The notes under the pieces: model-generated | Told to the model about the DNA's origin: nothing | Databases searched by the model: none | What the model saw: the letters and a program-made list of their open reading frames with translations, nothing else | Made by a program: the position numbers and the translations under genes | Part shown: positions 1 to 6,960 of the stretch, piece by piece | Layout: the number at the start of each line of letters is the position of its first letter | Position numbering within the stretch: position 1 is the stretch's first letter | Assembly (NCBI GenBank): GCA_023423995.1 | Contig: JAFAEL010000056.1 | Coordinates: forward strand, 1 to 10,912 | Direction of reading: 5' to 3' | Length of the DNA stretch: 10,912 nt | Source of the DNA: Pseudomonadota bacterium | GTDB lineage: Bacteria > Pseudomonadota > Alphaproteobacteria > Rhizobiales > Beijerinckiaceae

Positions 1-1332
1 CTCCCCTCCACGGCCATGCTGTCCCGCATGCTCGGCCGGATGCCGGCAACCCCGGCAGACCCGGTCCTGCCGGGCGGCGAGGCGGCGCTGCAGGCCCCGT
101 TCCGCTCCATCGAGGTTCTCGTCGTCCCGGAGAACGTGACGAACTACCCGAAGACGGGCGCGAGGGCGCCTGAGGCGGATTTCGAGGAGCGGCTGACCCA
201 GATCCGGCGCGGCGACACGCTCGAGAGCGTTCTTCGGGCGGCCGGCGCGGCCGCGGACGACACCCGGGCTATCGTGTCTACGCTCGTCGGCCGCGACCGG
301 CAGCTCGGCCCGCTCGAAGGCATGCAGTTGCGCCTCCTGTTTGCGCCCGTGATGCGCCCTGGAGAGCCGAAGCGCGTCGTGCGGGCGATCCTGTTCGGCG
401 AGCGCGGCGTGGAAGCGATATCGGCCATGAACGACCGCGGCACGTTCGTGTCCGTCACGCCGCCGCAGACGCAAAACCTCGCGCGACCGCAGACGAGGCC
501 GGACGGAGACGACGACGAAGAGGACGAGGGGAGCGGCGTCACCCTCTACAACAGCCTCTATGAAACGGCCTTGAAGCAGGAGCTTCCCCGGCAGGTCGTC
601 GAGGAATTGATCCGCATCTTCGGCTACGACGTCGACTTCCAGCGCCGCGTCGCTCCGGGCGATGGCTTCGAGATCTTCTATGCGACGGACGACGACAACG
701 CGAATGACCGCCTGGAGATCTTGTCGGCCACCATCACGCTCGGGAACGATGCTCACCGGATCTATCGCTACCAGGGCGAGGACGGGACGGTGGACTACTT
801 CGACCAGGCCGGCCGCTCTCTGAAGAAGTTCCTGATCCGGAAGCCCGTCGTGGAAGCCCGGCTGAGCTCCGGCTTCGGCACGCGGTTCCATCCGATTCTC
901 GGCTACGCGAAGACGCATACGGGCGTGGACTGGGCTGCCAAGACGGGAACTCCGATCTTCGCCGCCGGCAACGGCACGGTGATCAAGGCCGCGTGGGATT
1001 CGGGCTACGGCCGGCGCACCGAGATCCAGCACGCAAACGGCTATGTCACGGCCTACAACCACCAATCGGCGTTTGCGCGCGGGCTCGCGCCCGGCGCCCG
1101 CGTCCGTCAGGGTCAGGTGATCGGATATGTCGGCTCCTCGGGCCTCTCGACGGGCGCCCACCTCCACTACGAGGTGATCGTCAACGGCCACTTCGTCGAC
1201 CCGATGAAGATCCGCGTTCCACGCGGACGCGAGCTCGACGGGCGCGCCCTGGTCGAGTTCGGCCGGCAGCGCGACCAGATCGACCAGCTGATGCTCAAAG
1301 CGTCGCCGAACCAGGTGGCTCAGCGGAGCTGA
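1..1332 (+). CDS. M23 family (LytM-type) zinc metallopeptidase, 5' partial
   Basis: Probable periplasmic murein endopeptidase that cuts peptide cross-links during wall growth or division. The frame is open from base 1, so the gene almost certainly begins upstream; the first ATG (16) is probably internal, since relatives carry a longer N-terminus with a membrane anchor. Numbering from that ATG: residues 60-90 look like an OapA/LysM-type domain (QIRRGDTLESVL), 163-172 form an acidic linker, 176-280 resemble the Csd3-like domain found before many M23 domains, and 285-400 are the peptidase. Visible Zn/catalytic residues are H301 and D305 (HTGVD), H349 (YNHQS) and H382/H384 (HLH), all intact, so an active enzyme rather than a degenerate EnvC/NlpD-type activator is expected. 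The stop TGA (1330-1332) directly abuts the stop of the convergent gluQRS. Family sure; exact substrate unknown. Confidence 0.9.
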   Translation, partial: LPSTAMLSRMLGRMPATPADPVLPGGEAALQAPFRSIEVLVVPENVTNYPKTGARAPEADFEERLTQIRRGDTLESVLRAAGAAADDTRAIVSTLVGRDRQLGPLEGMQLRLLFAPVMRPGEPKRVVRAILFGERGVEAISAMNDRGTFVSVTPPQTQNLARPQTRPDGDDDEEDEGSGVTLYNSLYETALKQELPRQVVEELIRIFGYDVDFQRRVAPGDGFEIFYATDDDNANDRLEILSATITLGNDAHRIYRYQGEDGTVDYFDQAGRSLKKFLIRKPVVEARLSSGFGTRFHPILGYAKTHTGVDWAAKTGTPIFAAGNGTVIKAAWDSGYGRRTEIQHANGYVTAYNHQSAFARGLAPGARVRQGQVIGYVGSSGLSTGAHLHYEVIVNGHFVDPMKIRVPRGRELDGRALVEFGRQRDQIDQLMLKASPNQVAQRS

Positions 1333-2202
1333 TCAGGGAAAGCCGAGGCGCCGCCTGATGCCGTCCGGCGTTTCTCCGTTCTGCCGCAGAGCCGCGAGCG
1401 ACAGGGAATTCCGGCTCTTCGAGAGCTTCTGCCCGGTCTCGTCCGTGAGAAGCCGGTGATGGTGGTAGAGCGGCGCCCTAAGCCCGAACAGCGCGAAGAG
1501 AAGCGCGTGGACGTCCGTTGCTGCCTCCAGGTCGACGCCGCGCACGACGTGGGTGATGCCCTGCGCGGCATCGTCGAGCACAACGGACAGATTGTAGCTC
1601 GTCGGCGTCTCCTTGCGGACGAGAACGACGTCGCCCCATCGCTCCGGGCGGGCGTCGACGATCCATTCGAGGCCGGCCGGATCGAAGGCGCGCCACGACA
1701 CCGGACCCGCGCTACGGATCGCGGCTGTCACGTCGAGGCGCCAGGCGAGCGGCTGGCCGGAGGTGACGAGGCGTTCGCGTTCGGCCGCGCCGAGCTTTCG
1801 GCAGGTGCCGGGATAGAGCGGCGTCCCGTCCGGATCACGGGGCCAGGGCTGCCCCGTCTCGGCCTCGCGATCGGCGACGGCCGCCGCGATCTCGCCGCGA
1901 CTGCAACGGCAGGGATAGAGGAGCCCCGCGGCGCGCAGCCTTTCGGCACCGGCCCGGTACTCCGCCATATGCTCGGATTGTCGCCGCGGCGGCTTCGGCC
2001 AATCGAGCCCGAGCCAGGCGAGGTCCTCCTCGATGCCGGCGATATTCTCCGGGGTCGCACGAACCGGGTCGATATCCTCGATCCTGAGCAGCCATGTGCC
2101 GCCGAGGCGCCGGGCCACGGCGTCGTTCACCAGCGCGGAAAAGGCATGGCCGAGATGAAGCCGCCCGTTTGGGCTGGGTGCGAAGCGCAGGAGGGGGCTC
2201 AT
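1333..2202 (-). CDS. gluQRS: Glutamyl-Q tRNA(Asp) synthetase
   Basis: Truncated paralogue of glutamyl-tRNA synthetase that activates glutamate and attaches it to queuosine at position 34 of tRNA(Asp), a cytoplasmic tRNA-modification step. The 289-residue product (E. coli enzyme about 300) has the class I catalytic core only and no anticodon-binding domain, as expected for the family. Visible motifs: the HIGH-type HLGH at 16-19 within APSPNGRLHLGHA, zinc ligands C98, C100, Y130 and C134 (CRC...YPGTC), and the KMSKS-type KLSKS at 259-263. I chose the ATG at 2202 because the protein then starts MSPLLRFAPSPNG, the canonical family N-terminus; the frame stays open far upstream, but that extension is arginine-rich and overlaps the divergent glycosylase gene. 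It is convergent with and directly abuts the M23 gene, and divergent from the glycosylase with 17 bases between starts. Confidence 0.95.
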   Translation of the reverse strand: MSPLLRFAPSPNGRLHLGHAFSALVNDAVARRLGGTWLLRIEDIDPVRATPENIAGIEEDLAWLGLDWPKPPRRQSEHMAEYRAGAERLRAAGLLYPCRCSRGEIAAAVADREAETGQPWPRDPDGTPLYPGTCRKLGAAERERLVTSGQPLAWRLDVTAAIRSAGPVSWRAFDPAGLEWIVDARPERWGDVVLVRKETPTSYNLSVVLDDAAQGITHVVRGVDLEAATDVHALLFALFGLRAPLYHHHRLLTDETGQKLSKSRNSLSLAALRQNGETPDGIRRRLGFP

Positions 2203-2219
2203 GCGCCCTATCCTGCCCC

Positions 2220-2867
2220 GTGACGCTGCTTCTCGACAGCGAGGCGGCGCTCGCCGAGGGACTTGCCGAGCTGTGTCGCACCGACCCGCATATCGCAGCC
2301 CTCGTCGAGGCCGGGCTGCGTCCGCCCCTGCGCAAGCGCACACCGGGTCTGCCCGGCCTCGTCTCCATCGTGGTCGGACAGCAGGTCTCGACCGCGAGCG
2401 CGGCGGCCATTCTCGGGCGGCTCCATGCCGCCTTTCCGGAACTCTCGGCAACCGCGATCGCGGCGGCGCCCGATTCCGAGCTCCTCGGTGTTGGACTTTC
2501 GCGGCCCAAGCTGAAGACGCTGAGGGCGATCGCGGCGGCCATCCTGGAGGGGCGGATCGAGCTCGCATCGCTTGCCGAGATGCCTGCCGAGGCGGCGCAT
2601 GCCGCGCTGACGGCCATCCCGGGGATCGGTCCCTGGACGGCCGACATCTATCTCCTGTTCTGTCTCGGGCATCCCGACATCTTCCCGGCCGGGGACCTCG
2701 CCTTGCAGGAGGCCGCCCGATCCCTGCTCGATCTTCCGGCACGCCCGAGCGCCAAGGCCCTCGCCCTGATCGCGGAGCGCTGGCATCCGTGGCGCGGCGT
2801 GGCGGCGGGCGTCTTGTGGGCCCATTACCGCCAGATCAAGAGCCGCGAGGGCGTGCTCCCCGCCTGA
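2220..2867 (+). CDS. DNA-3-methyladenine glycosylase II (AlkA-like, HhH-GPD family)
   Basis: Monofunctional base-excision-repair glycosylase expected to remove alkylated purines such as 3-methyladenine. The 215-residue product has the HhH-GPD fold: residues 45-60 (GLVSIVVGQQVSTASA) are the conserved first-helix region of the family, residues 130-141 (LTAIPGIGPWTA) are the helix-hairpin-helix, and D159 in FPAGDLAL is the expected catalytic aspartate. There is no iron-sulfur cysteine cluster of the MutY/Nth type, and the protein is shorter than E. coli AlkA (282), lacking its N-terminal domain, as do many bacterial AlkA2-type proteins. I chose the GTG at 2220 because it precedes the family-like sequence and avoids overlap with gluQRS; in-frame alternatives (GTG 2178, ATG 2094) would overlap it. 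The good AGGAGGGGG purine run at 2189-2197 is too far from 2220, so the start is less certain than the function. The stop lies 3 bases from that of the next, convergent gene. Confidence 0.88.
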   Translation: MTLLLDSEAALAEGLAELCRTDPHIAALVEAGLRPPLRKRTPGLPGLVSIVVGQQVSTASAAAILGRLHAAFPELSATAIAAAPDSELLGVGLSRPKLKTLRAIAAAILEGRIELASLAEMPAEAAHAALTAIPGIGPWTADIYLLFCLGHPDIFPAGDLALQEAARSLLDLPARPSAKALALIAERWHPWRGVAAGVLWAHYRQIKSREGVLPA

Positions 2868-2870
2868 GTA

Positions 2871-3653
2871 TCAGGTGCGGCCAAACCAGGCTGGCGCTTC
2901 CTTCATCCAGCCGAGCCCCGCTTCGGTTCGGCCCGCGGGCCTGTACTCCGCCCCGACCGCGCCGTCGTAATGGACGGCCCGAAGAGCCGCGAAAGCAGCC
3001 TTGAAGTCGAGCTGCCCGGTCCCCGGCTCGTGTCGGCCGGGGTTGTCGGCAAACTGGACGTGGCCGATGAGGTCGCCGGCCCGACGAACGGCCTCGACGA
3101 GATCGGCTTCGGTCCGAGCCATATGGTACGGATCGAACTGCAGGCGCAGGCGTGGATCGCCCTGCCCCGCATAGAAGCGCAGGAACTTGTCGAGGCTGTC
3201 GAGCCAGAAGCCCGGGACGTCGAACGGATTGATGACCTCGAGCATCGTCTCGACGCCGATGCGCTCGAAGCGCTTTGCGGCCAGGCTGACATTGTCCGAG
3301 AAGACGCGCGCGGTCGTGGCATCGTCCTGCCCGATCGGCGGCGGCCCGGCGAGAACGTTGACCTTGCTGACGCCGAGTTCGGCGGCGTAGCGCACCGCCT
3401 GCTCGACACCCTCCGCAAAGGCAGCCCGGGCGGCACCGTCGGTCGCCCGCCCGTTGCCTCCCCTCTCGTCCAATGCCGGCACGTTGATCAGCACGATGGG
3501 GAGCTCGCCCGCCGCGCGGGAGATCTCTTCCACGCTCCACTCATAGGGAAACTGGATCTCGACGCCCGCGAAGCCCGCCCTCCCGGCCGCCGAGAAGCGC
3601 TCGAGGAACGGGACCTCCGTGAACATGAGCGAGAGGTTCGCGATCAGCTGCAT
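2871..3653 (-). CDS. hyi: Hydroxypyruvate isomerase family protein (Hyi/OtnI type)
   Basis: TIM-barrel sugar isomerase, expected to interconvert hydroxypyruvate and tartronate semialdehyde, or in the OtnI subgroup 2-oxo-tetronate and 3-oxo-tetronate. The 260-residue length matches E. coli Hyi (258). Family blocks are clear: VEIQFPYEW, EVINPFDVPGF, LQFDPYHMARTEADL, HVQFADNPGRHEPGTGQ and GAEYRPAGRTEAGLGWM. Expected metal/catalytic residues E139, D174, Q200 and E236 are all present. I chose the ATG at 3653 rather than the GTG at 3659 because a GGGG run (3659-3662) sits 5 bases before the ATG, whereas it would overlap the GTG. It is divergent from the ilvD-like gene and convergent with the glycosylase. 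A tartronate-semialdehyde-type reductase two genes away favours the hydroxypyruvate role; no otnK or otnC-like gene is visible to support the tetronate role. Family sure, substrate inferred. Confidence 0.88.
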   Translation of the reverse strand: MQLIANLSLMFTEVPFLERFSAAGRAGFAGVEIQFPYEWSVEEISRAAGELPIVLINVPALDERGGNGRATDGAARAAFAEGVEQAVRYAAELGVSKVNVLAGPPPIGQDDATTARVFSDNVSLAAKRFERIGVETMLEVINPFDVPGFWLDSLDKFLRFYAGQGDPRLRLQFDPYHMARTEADLVEAVRRAGDLIGHVQFADNPGRHEPGTGQLDFKAAFAALRAVHYDGAVGAEYRPAGRTEAGLGWMKEAPAWFGRT

Positions 3654-3670
3654 CGGCACCCCGGGGCGGC

Positions 3671-3699
3671 TTGCGGCACGTTGCCCCGCATTCGATAAC
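3671..3699 (+). promoter_or_regulatory. Candidate sigma-70-type promoter for the ilvD-reductase operon
   Basis: TTGCGG at 3671-3676 (three of six bases match TTGACA), a 17-base spacer, and GATAAC at 3694-3699 (four of six match TATAAT). The -10 lies in a rare AT-rich patch, and a start near 3706 would give a leader of about 23 bases. It was found by eye without a scored model, so it is a candidate only. Confidence 0.4.
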
Positions 3700-3720
3700 G
3701 TCCGTTCGGTTCAGGAACAA
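3692..3720 (-). promoter_or_regulatory. Candidate divergent promoter for hyi
   Basis: On the minus strand TTGTTC (3720-3715), a 17-base spacer and TATCGA (3697-3692) each match three of six consensus bases. The -10 overlaps that of the rightward candidate promoter, so the two would compete for the same DNA. Weak evidence taken alone. Confidence 0.28.
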
Positions 3721-3728
3721 GGAATCCG

Positions 3729-5435
3729 ATGCGGCTGAGGTCTGACGTCACGCGGGACGGCATCGAGCGCACGCCTCACCGTGCCTTCATGCGGGCGATG
3801 GGGCTCGACGACGAGGCGATCGCCCGTCCGATGATCGGCGTCGTGTCGATGAAGGGCGAGGTCACGCCCTGCAACATGACGCATGGGCCGCAGGCCGAGG
3901 CGGCAAAGGAAGGCGTCACGCGCGCCGGCGGCACGCCGCGCGAGTTCACGACGATCTCGATCTCCGACGGGATTGGCATGAACCACGAGGGAATGAAGTT
4001 CTCGCTCGTGTCGCGCGAGATCATCGCGGATTCGATCGAGGCTGTCGTTCACGGCCACGCCTATGACGGCCTCATCGCCTTCGGCGGCTGCGACAAGACG
4101 CTGCCCGGCGCCATGATGGGCCTCGTGCGCTGCAACGTGCCGGGAGTGTTCCTGTATGGCGGCTCCGCGCTGCCCGGCCGCCACGCGGGCAAGAACGTCA
4201 CCGTGCTGGACGCCTACGAGGCGGTCGGGGCCGTGATGACGGGCGCGCTCGATGAGAGCGTGCTGGGCGAGATGGAGCGGGTCTGCAAGCCGACCTTCGG
4301 GGCCTGCGCCGGGCAGTTCACGGCGAACACGATGGCGATGGTCTCGGAGGTTCTCGGCCTCACGGTCCCGAACTCCTCCATGGTGCCGGGCGTCTATTCC
4401 GAGCGGCTGGAGATCGCCAAGCGCGCCGGCGCGATCGTCATGGAGATCATCGCGCGCGGCGGGCCGCTGCCGCGCGAATTGATCACCCGCGCCTCGCTGG
4501 AGAATGCGGCCGCGATCGTTGCCGCCACGGGCGGCTCGACGAACGCCGCCCTCCACATCCCGGCCATCGCGCACGAGGCCGGGATCCGCTTCACGGTCGA
4601 CGACGTCGCGGAGGTCTTCGCCCGCACGCCGCTGATCGGGGACCTGCGGCCGGGCGGCCGCTTCCTGGCCAAGGACGTCTACGATCTCGGGGGTGTGTCG
4701 ATCATCATCCGCGAACTGATCGCGGCCGGGGTTCTCGACGGCTCCACCCTGACCGTCACCGGGCGCACGCTCGCCGAGGAGCACGGTGCCGCACCCGCCC
4801 CGGACGGAACGGTCATCCGCACAGCCGGCGACGCGATCCGGCCGGATGGAGGGCTCGTGGTGCTGAAGGGCAACCTCGCGCCGAGTGGTGCGCTCCTCAA
4901 GGTCGCCGGCCTGAAATCGACCCTGTTCGAGGGCACCGCGCGCGTCTTCGATTCGGAGGAAGATTGTGCGGTCGCCGTCCGCGCCCGCGCCTATGCGGCC
5001 GGCGAGGTGCTCGTGATCCGTTACGAGGGGCCGCGCGGCGGACCTGGCATGCGCGAGATGCTCGGCGTCACGGCGCTCATCTATGGCCAGCAGATGGGCG
5101 AGAAGGTCGCGCTCCTGACGGATGGGCGCTTCTCGGGCGCGACCCGGGGCATGTGCATCGGCCATATCGCGCCCGAGGCGGCGGTCGGCGGGCCGCTCGC
5201 GCTCGTCGAGACCGGGGATCGGATCCGCATCGACGGCGCCGCCCGCACGCTCGACCTCCTGGTCGACGAGGCCGAGATCGCGCGTCGCCGCGCCGACTGG
5301 ACGCCGAAGCCGACCCGGCACCCGGCCGGGCTGCTCGCGAAATATGCCCGTCTGGTCGGGGGCGCCGAGAACGGCGCGGTCACCCACGACGGTGGGGCCG
5401 TCTGGACCAATCCTGCGGGAGAGATGGGACTTTGA
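3729..5435 (+). CDS. ilvD: Dihydroxy-acid dehydratase (IlvD/Edd family)
   Basis: Iron-sulfur dehydratase. The classic role is 2,3-dihydroxy-3-methylbutanoate (and the methylpentanoate homologue) to the 2-oxo acid in valine/isoleucine synthesis. The 568-residue product aligns well from memory with M. tuberculosis IlvD. Cluster cysteines are C48 (TPCN), C121 (GGCDK) and C193 (GACAG), the pattern of [2Fe-2S] members; D122, K123 and E443 fit the Mg2+/carbamyl-lysine site, and S469 in LLTDGRFSG is the likely catalytic serine. It differs from usual DHADs at [12 protein letters not shown] (commonly GACGGMYTANTM). The ATG at 3729 has AAGGA (3719-3723) 5 bases upstream. It ends 2 bases before the reductase, so the two are probably translated together. 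Because it neighbours hyi and a semialdehyde reductase, it may instead act on a small sugar acid; the sequence alone cannot separate these. Confidence 0.88.
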   Translation: MRLRSDVTRDGIERTPHRAFMRAMGLDDEAIARPMIGVVSMKGEVTPCNMTHGPQAEAAKEGVTRAGGTPREFTTISISDGIGMNHEGMKFSLVSREIIADSIEAVVHGHAYDGLIAFGGCDKTLPGAMMGLVRCNVPGVFLYGGSALPGRHAGKNVTVLDAYEAVGAVMTGALDESVLGEMERVCKPTFGACAGQFTANTMAMVSEVLGLTVPNSSMVPGVYSERLEIAKRAGAIVMEIIARGGPLPRELITRASLENAAAIVAATGGSTNAALHIPAIAHEAGIRFTVDDVAEVFARTPLIGDLRPGGRFLAKDVYDLGGVSIIIRELIAAGVLDGSTLTVTGRTLAEEHGAAPAPDGTVIRTAGDAIRPDGGLVVLKGNLAPSGALLKVAGLKSTLFEGTARVFDSEEDCAVAVRARAYAAGEVLVIRYEGPRGGPGMREMLGVTALIYGQQMGEKVALLTDGRFSGATRGMCIGHIAPEAAVGGPLALVETGDRIRIDGAARTLDLLVDEAEIARRRADWTPKPTRHPAGLLAKYARLVGGAENGAVTHDGGAVWTNPAGEMGL

Positions 5436-5437
5436 CC

Positions 5438-6328
5438 ATGAACTCCACTTCCCTCGGCTATGTCGGGCTCGGCCTGATGGGCGGCCCGATGACCCGTCGC
5501 CTGCTCGCAGCAGGCAAGCAGGTCGCGGTCTGGAACCGCTCCGCGGAGAAGCTCGAAGCGGCCGTGAAGCTGGGAGCGCGCCGCGCCGGAAGCCCTGCGG
5601 AGGTGGCGGAAGCGGCCGAGATCGTCTTCCTCAACCTGACGGACACGGCGGCCGTGGAGGGAGTCGTTTTCGGGCCGGACGGACTGGCCTCCGTTCCCGG
5701 TGATGGGAAACTCGTCGTCGACTTCTCCTCCATCCGGCCGGATGCGACGGTGGAGATCGCTCGCCGCCTCGAGGTTCAGAACGGCATGCGCTGGGTCGAT
5801 GCGCCCGTGTCCGGAGGGACGAAGGGCGCCGAGGAGGGCTCGCTCGCCATCATGGCGGGCGGCGATGCCGCGGATGTCGAGCGCGCGCGGCCTTACATCA
5901 TGATGATGGCGGCTCGGCTGACCCATATGGGTCCGCTCGGCGCGGGACAGACGACGAAGCTCTGCAACCAGATCATTGTCGGCTGCACCATGACGGTGCT
6001 CGCGGAAGCCACGCGGCTCGCCTCGAATGCCGGAATCGATCCGGCGCGGCTGCCCGAGGCCTTGGCCGGCGGATTCGCGGATTCGAAACCGCTACAGCTC
6101 TTCGTTCCCCGCATGGCGGCCGGCATCCACGATCCACCGCTCGGCCACGCCTATACGATGCTGAAGGACCTCGACACCGCGCTGGACGTGGCCCGGGAGA
6201 CCGGAACCCCGGCTCCCATGGCCGGGCTCGCGGCGCAGATCTTCAGGCTGCTGACGTCAGCGCGCGGCGAGAAGGCGGACGCACTCGAACTCTACAAGCT
6301 GAACGAGCCGTCGGCCAAACGATCGTAA
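5438..6328 (+). CDS. NAD(P)-dependent 3-hydroxyisobutyrate dehydrogenase-superfamily reductase (glyoxylate/tartronate-semialdehyde reductase-like)
   Basis: Beta-hydroxyacid dehydrogenase of 296 residues, cytoplasmic. The N-terminal Rossmann domain starts with GYVGLGLMGGPM (7-18). After the second strand comes NRS (33-35), where a polar and basic pair is typical of NADP(H)-preferring glyoxylate/succinic-semialdehyde reductases. Substrate-binding S125 lies in DAPVSGGTKGA (121-131); catalytic K174 and N177 lie in GAGQTTKLCNQ, followed by the helical C-terminal domain. I chose the ATG at 5438, two bases after the ilvD-like stop, because it places the Rossmann motif at the usual position; the open frame upstream is only the antiparallel reading of ilvD. 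Next to hyi, tartronate semialdehyde to glycerate is the most attractive reaction; 3-hydroxyisobutyrate, succinic semialdehyde or glyoxylate remain possible. Superfamily sure, substrate not. Confidence 0.88.
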   Translation: MNSTSLGYVGLGLMGGPMTRRLLAAGKQVAVWNRSAEKLEAAVKLGARRAGSPAEVAEAAEIVFLNLTDTAAVEGVVFGPDGLASVPGDGKLVVDFSSIRPDATVEIARRLEVQNGMRWVDAPVSGGTKGAEEGSLAIMAGGDAADVERARPYIMMMAARLTHMGPLGAGQTTKLCNQIIVGCTMTVLAEATRLASNAGIDPARLPEALAGGFADSKPLQLFVPRMAAGIHDPPLGHAYTMLKDLDTALDVARETGTPAPMAGLAAQIFRLLTSARGEKADALELYKLNEPSAKRS

Positions 6329-6362
6329 GACGGCATCGAGCCGCCGATATTCCTGGGCGGGA

Positions 6363-6380
6363 CGCAAGTCTCGGCTTGCG
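6363..6380 (+). other. Hairpin downstream of the ilvD-reductase operon
   Basis: A perfect 6-base inverted repeat, CGCAAG and CTTGCG, around the loop TCTCGG lies 34 bases after the reductase stop. There is no T-run behind it, so it is not a canonical intrinsic terminator; it may stabilise a 3' end or act as a weak terminator. Confidence 0.4.
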
Positions 6381-6399
6381 ACCGCGCAATGTGCAAAGC

Positions 6400-6428
6400 T
6401 TGACCCTCCGGGCCTTCGCTCCGATCAC
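6400..6428 (+). promoter_or_regulatory. Candidate promoter for the DoxX-family gene
   Basis: TTGACC at 6400-6405 (five of six match TTGACA), then a 17-base spacer and a poor -10, GATCAC (6423-6428, three of six). It lies 27 bases before the gene start, within the 126-base gap 6329-6454. Only the -35 is convincing. Confidence 0.35.
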
Positions 6429-6454
6429 TTGGAGACCAACAAAGGGGTACGGCT

Positions 6455-6880
6455 ATGGTCAGTTCTAGCACTGCAGCGGTTTGGGCGCCGCGCGTTCTCA
6501 GCATCCTTCGCATCATGGCGGCGCTCCTGCTCCTCCAGCACGGCACCCAGAAGTTTCTCGGGTTCCCGGCCTTTCCGGCAGGCCGCTCCGCGCCCGCGAT
6601 GATGAGCATGTCCTGGCTCGCCGGCGTGATCGAACTCGTTTGCGGGTGCCTGATGGCGATCGGGCTCTTCACCCGCCCTGCCGCCTTCCTGGCATCGGGA
6701 ATGACGGCCGTCGCCTACTGGCTGGTCCATGCGGGTCAGAACTTCTACCCGATCCTCAACGGCGGCGAACTCGCGGCGCTCTACTGCTTCGTGTTCCTGT
6801 ACATCGCCGTCGCCGGCCCGGGGCCGTGGAGCGTCGATGCGAAGCTCCGGCAAGACGGCAAGCTGCCGGCGTGGGCCTAA
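6455..6880 (+). CDS. DoxX family integral membrane protein
   Basis: Small inner-membrane protein of 141 residues with four apparent membrane segments: about 14-30 (ending LLLLQHGTQKFLGFP), 52-71, 76-93 and 105-121. Features typical of DoxX/DoxD-like proteins are the HGxxKFxGFP motif after the first helix, E60 inside helix two, GLFTRPAAF, and the final FYPILNGGELAALYCFVFLY block followed by GPGPWSVD. Family members are linked to redox or sulfur metabolism in some species, but most, including this one, have no assigned reaction. The ATG at 6455 has a strong ribosome-binding site, AAAGGGG (6441-6447), 7 bases upstream. It appears to be a single-gene transcript, separated by 126 bases from the preceding operon and convergent with the binding-protein gene. 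Confidence 0.88.
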   Translation: MVSSSTAAVWAPRVLSILRIMAALLLLQHGTQKFLGFPAFPAGRSAPAMMSMSWLAGVIELVCGCLMAIGLFTRPAAFLASGMTAVAYWLVHAGQNFYPILNGGELAALYCFVFLYIAVAGPGPWSVDAKLRQDGKLPAWA

Positions 6881-6895
6881 ACGTCTGGACGCCCT

Positions 6896-6923
6896 CGCTC
6901 GTCGGGTTTGATCCCGCCGAGCG
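6896..6923 (+). terminator. Putative terminator hairpin after the DoxX gene
   Basis: CGCTCG at 6896-6901 pairs with CGAGCG at 6918-6923. Inside, CGGG (6903-6906) pairs with CCCG (6913-6916) after one mismatch, leaving a TTTGAT loop. It lies 15 bases after the stop at 6880. There is no clear T-run on either side, so termination efficiency is uncertain. Confidence 0.5.
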
Positions 6924-6956
6924 GCGATCCCTTCGTTCGCTGCTGTAACGGATCGC
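6924..6956. repeat. Inverted repeat between convergent genes
   Basis: GCGATCC at 6924-6930 and GGATCGC at 6950-6956 are perfect 7-base complements around a 19-base loop. It is placed exactly between two longer hairpins in the same gap. Its role is unknown. Confidence 0.4.
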
Positions 6957-6960
6957 TAAA

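Noticed and set aside
2201..3004. 267-codon open frame with a good AGGAGGGGG site before its ATG
   Set aside because: It is the +1-type shadow of the glycosylase gene; the product is a disordered Arg/Pro-rich string. The purine run is the reverse complement of conserved gluQRS codons (LLRF), so it need not be a ribosome site.
3711..5387. 558-codon open frame on the minus strand, antisense to the ilvD-like gene
   Set aside because: It lies almost wholly opposite a clearly real gene. The translation is rich in Arg, Asp and His repeats with no family resemblance, which is typical of the antisense shadow of high-GC coding DNA.
4964..5437. Extended N-terminus for the reductase, fusing it to an ilvD-overlapping segment
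   Set aside because: The extra residues are out-of-frame ilvD sequence. The ATG at 5438 gives the canonical Rossmann start two bases after the ilvD-like stop.
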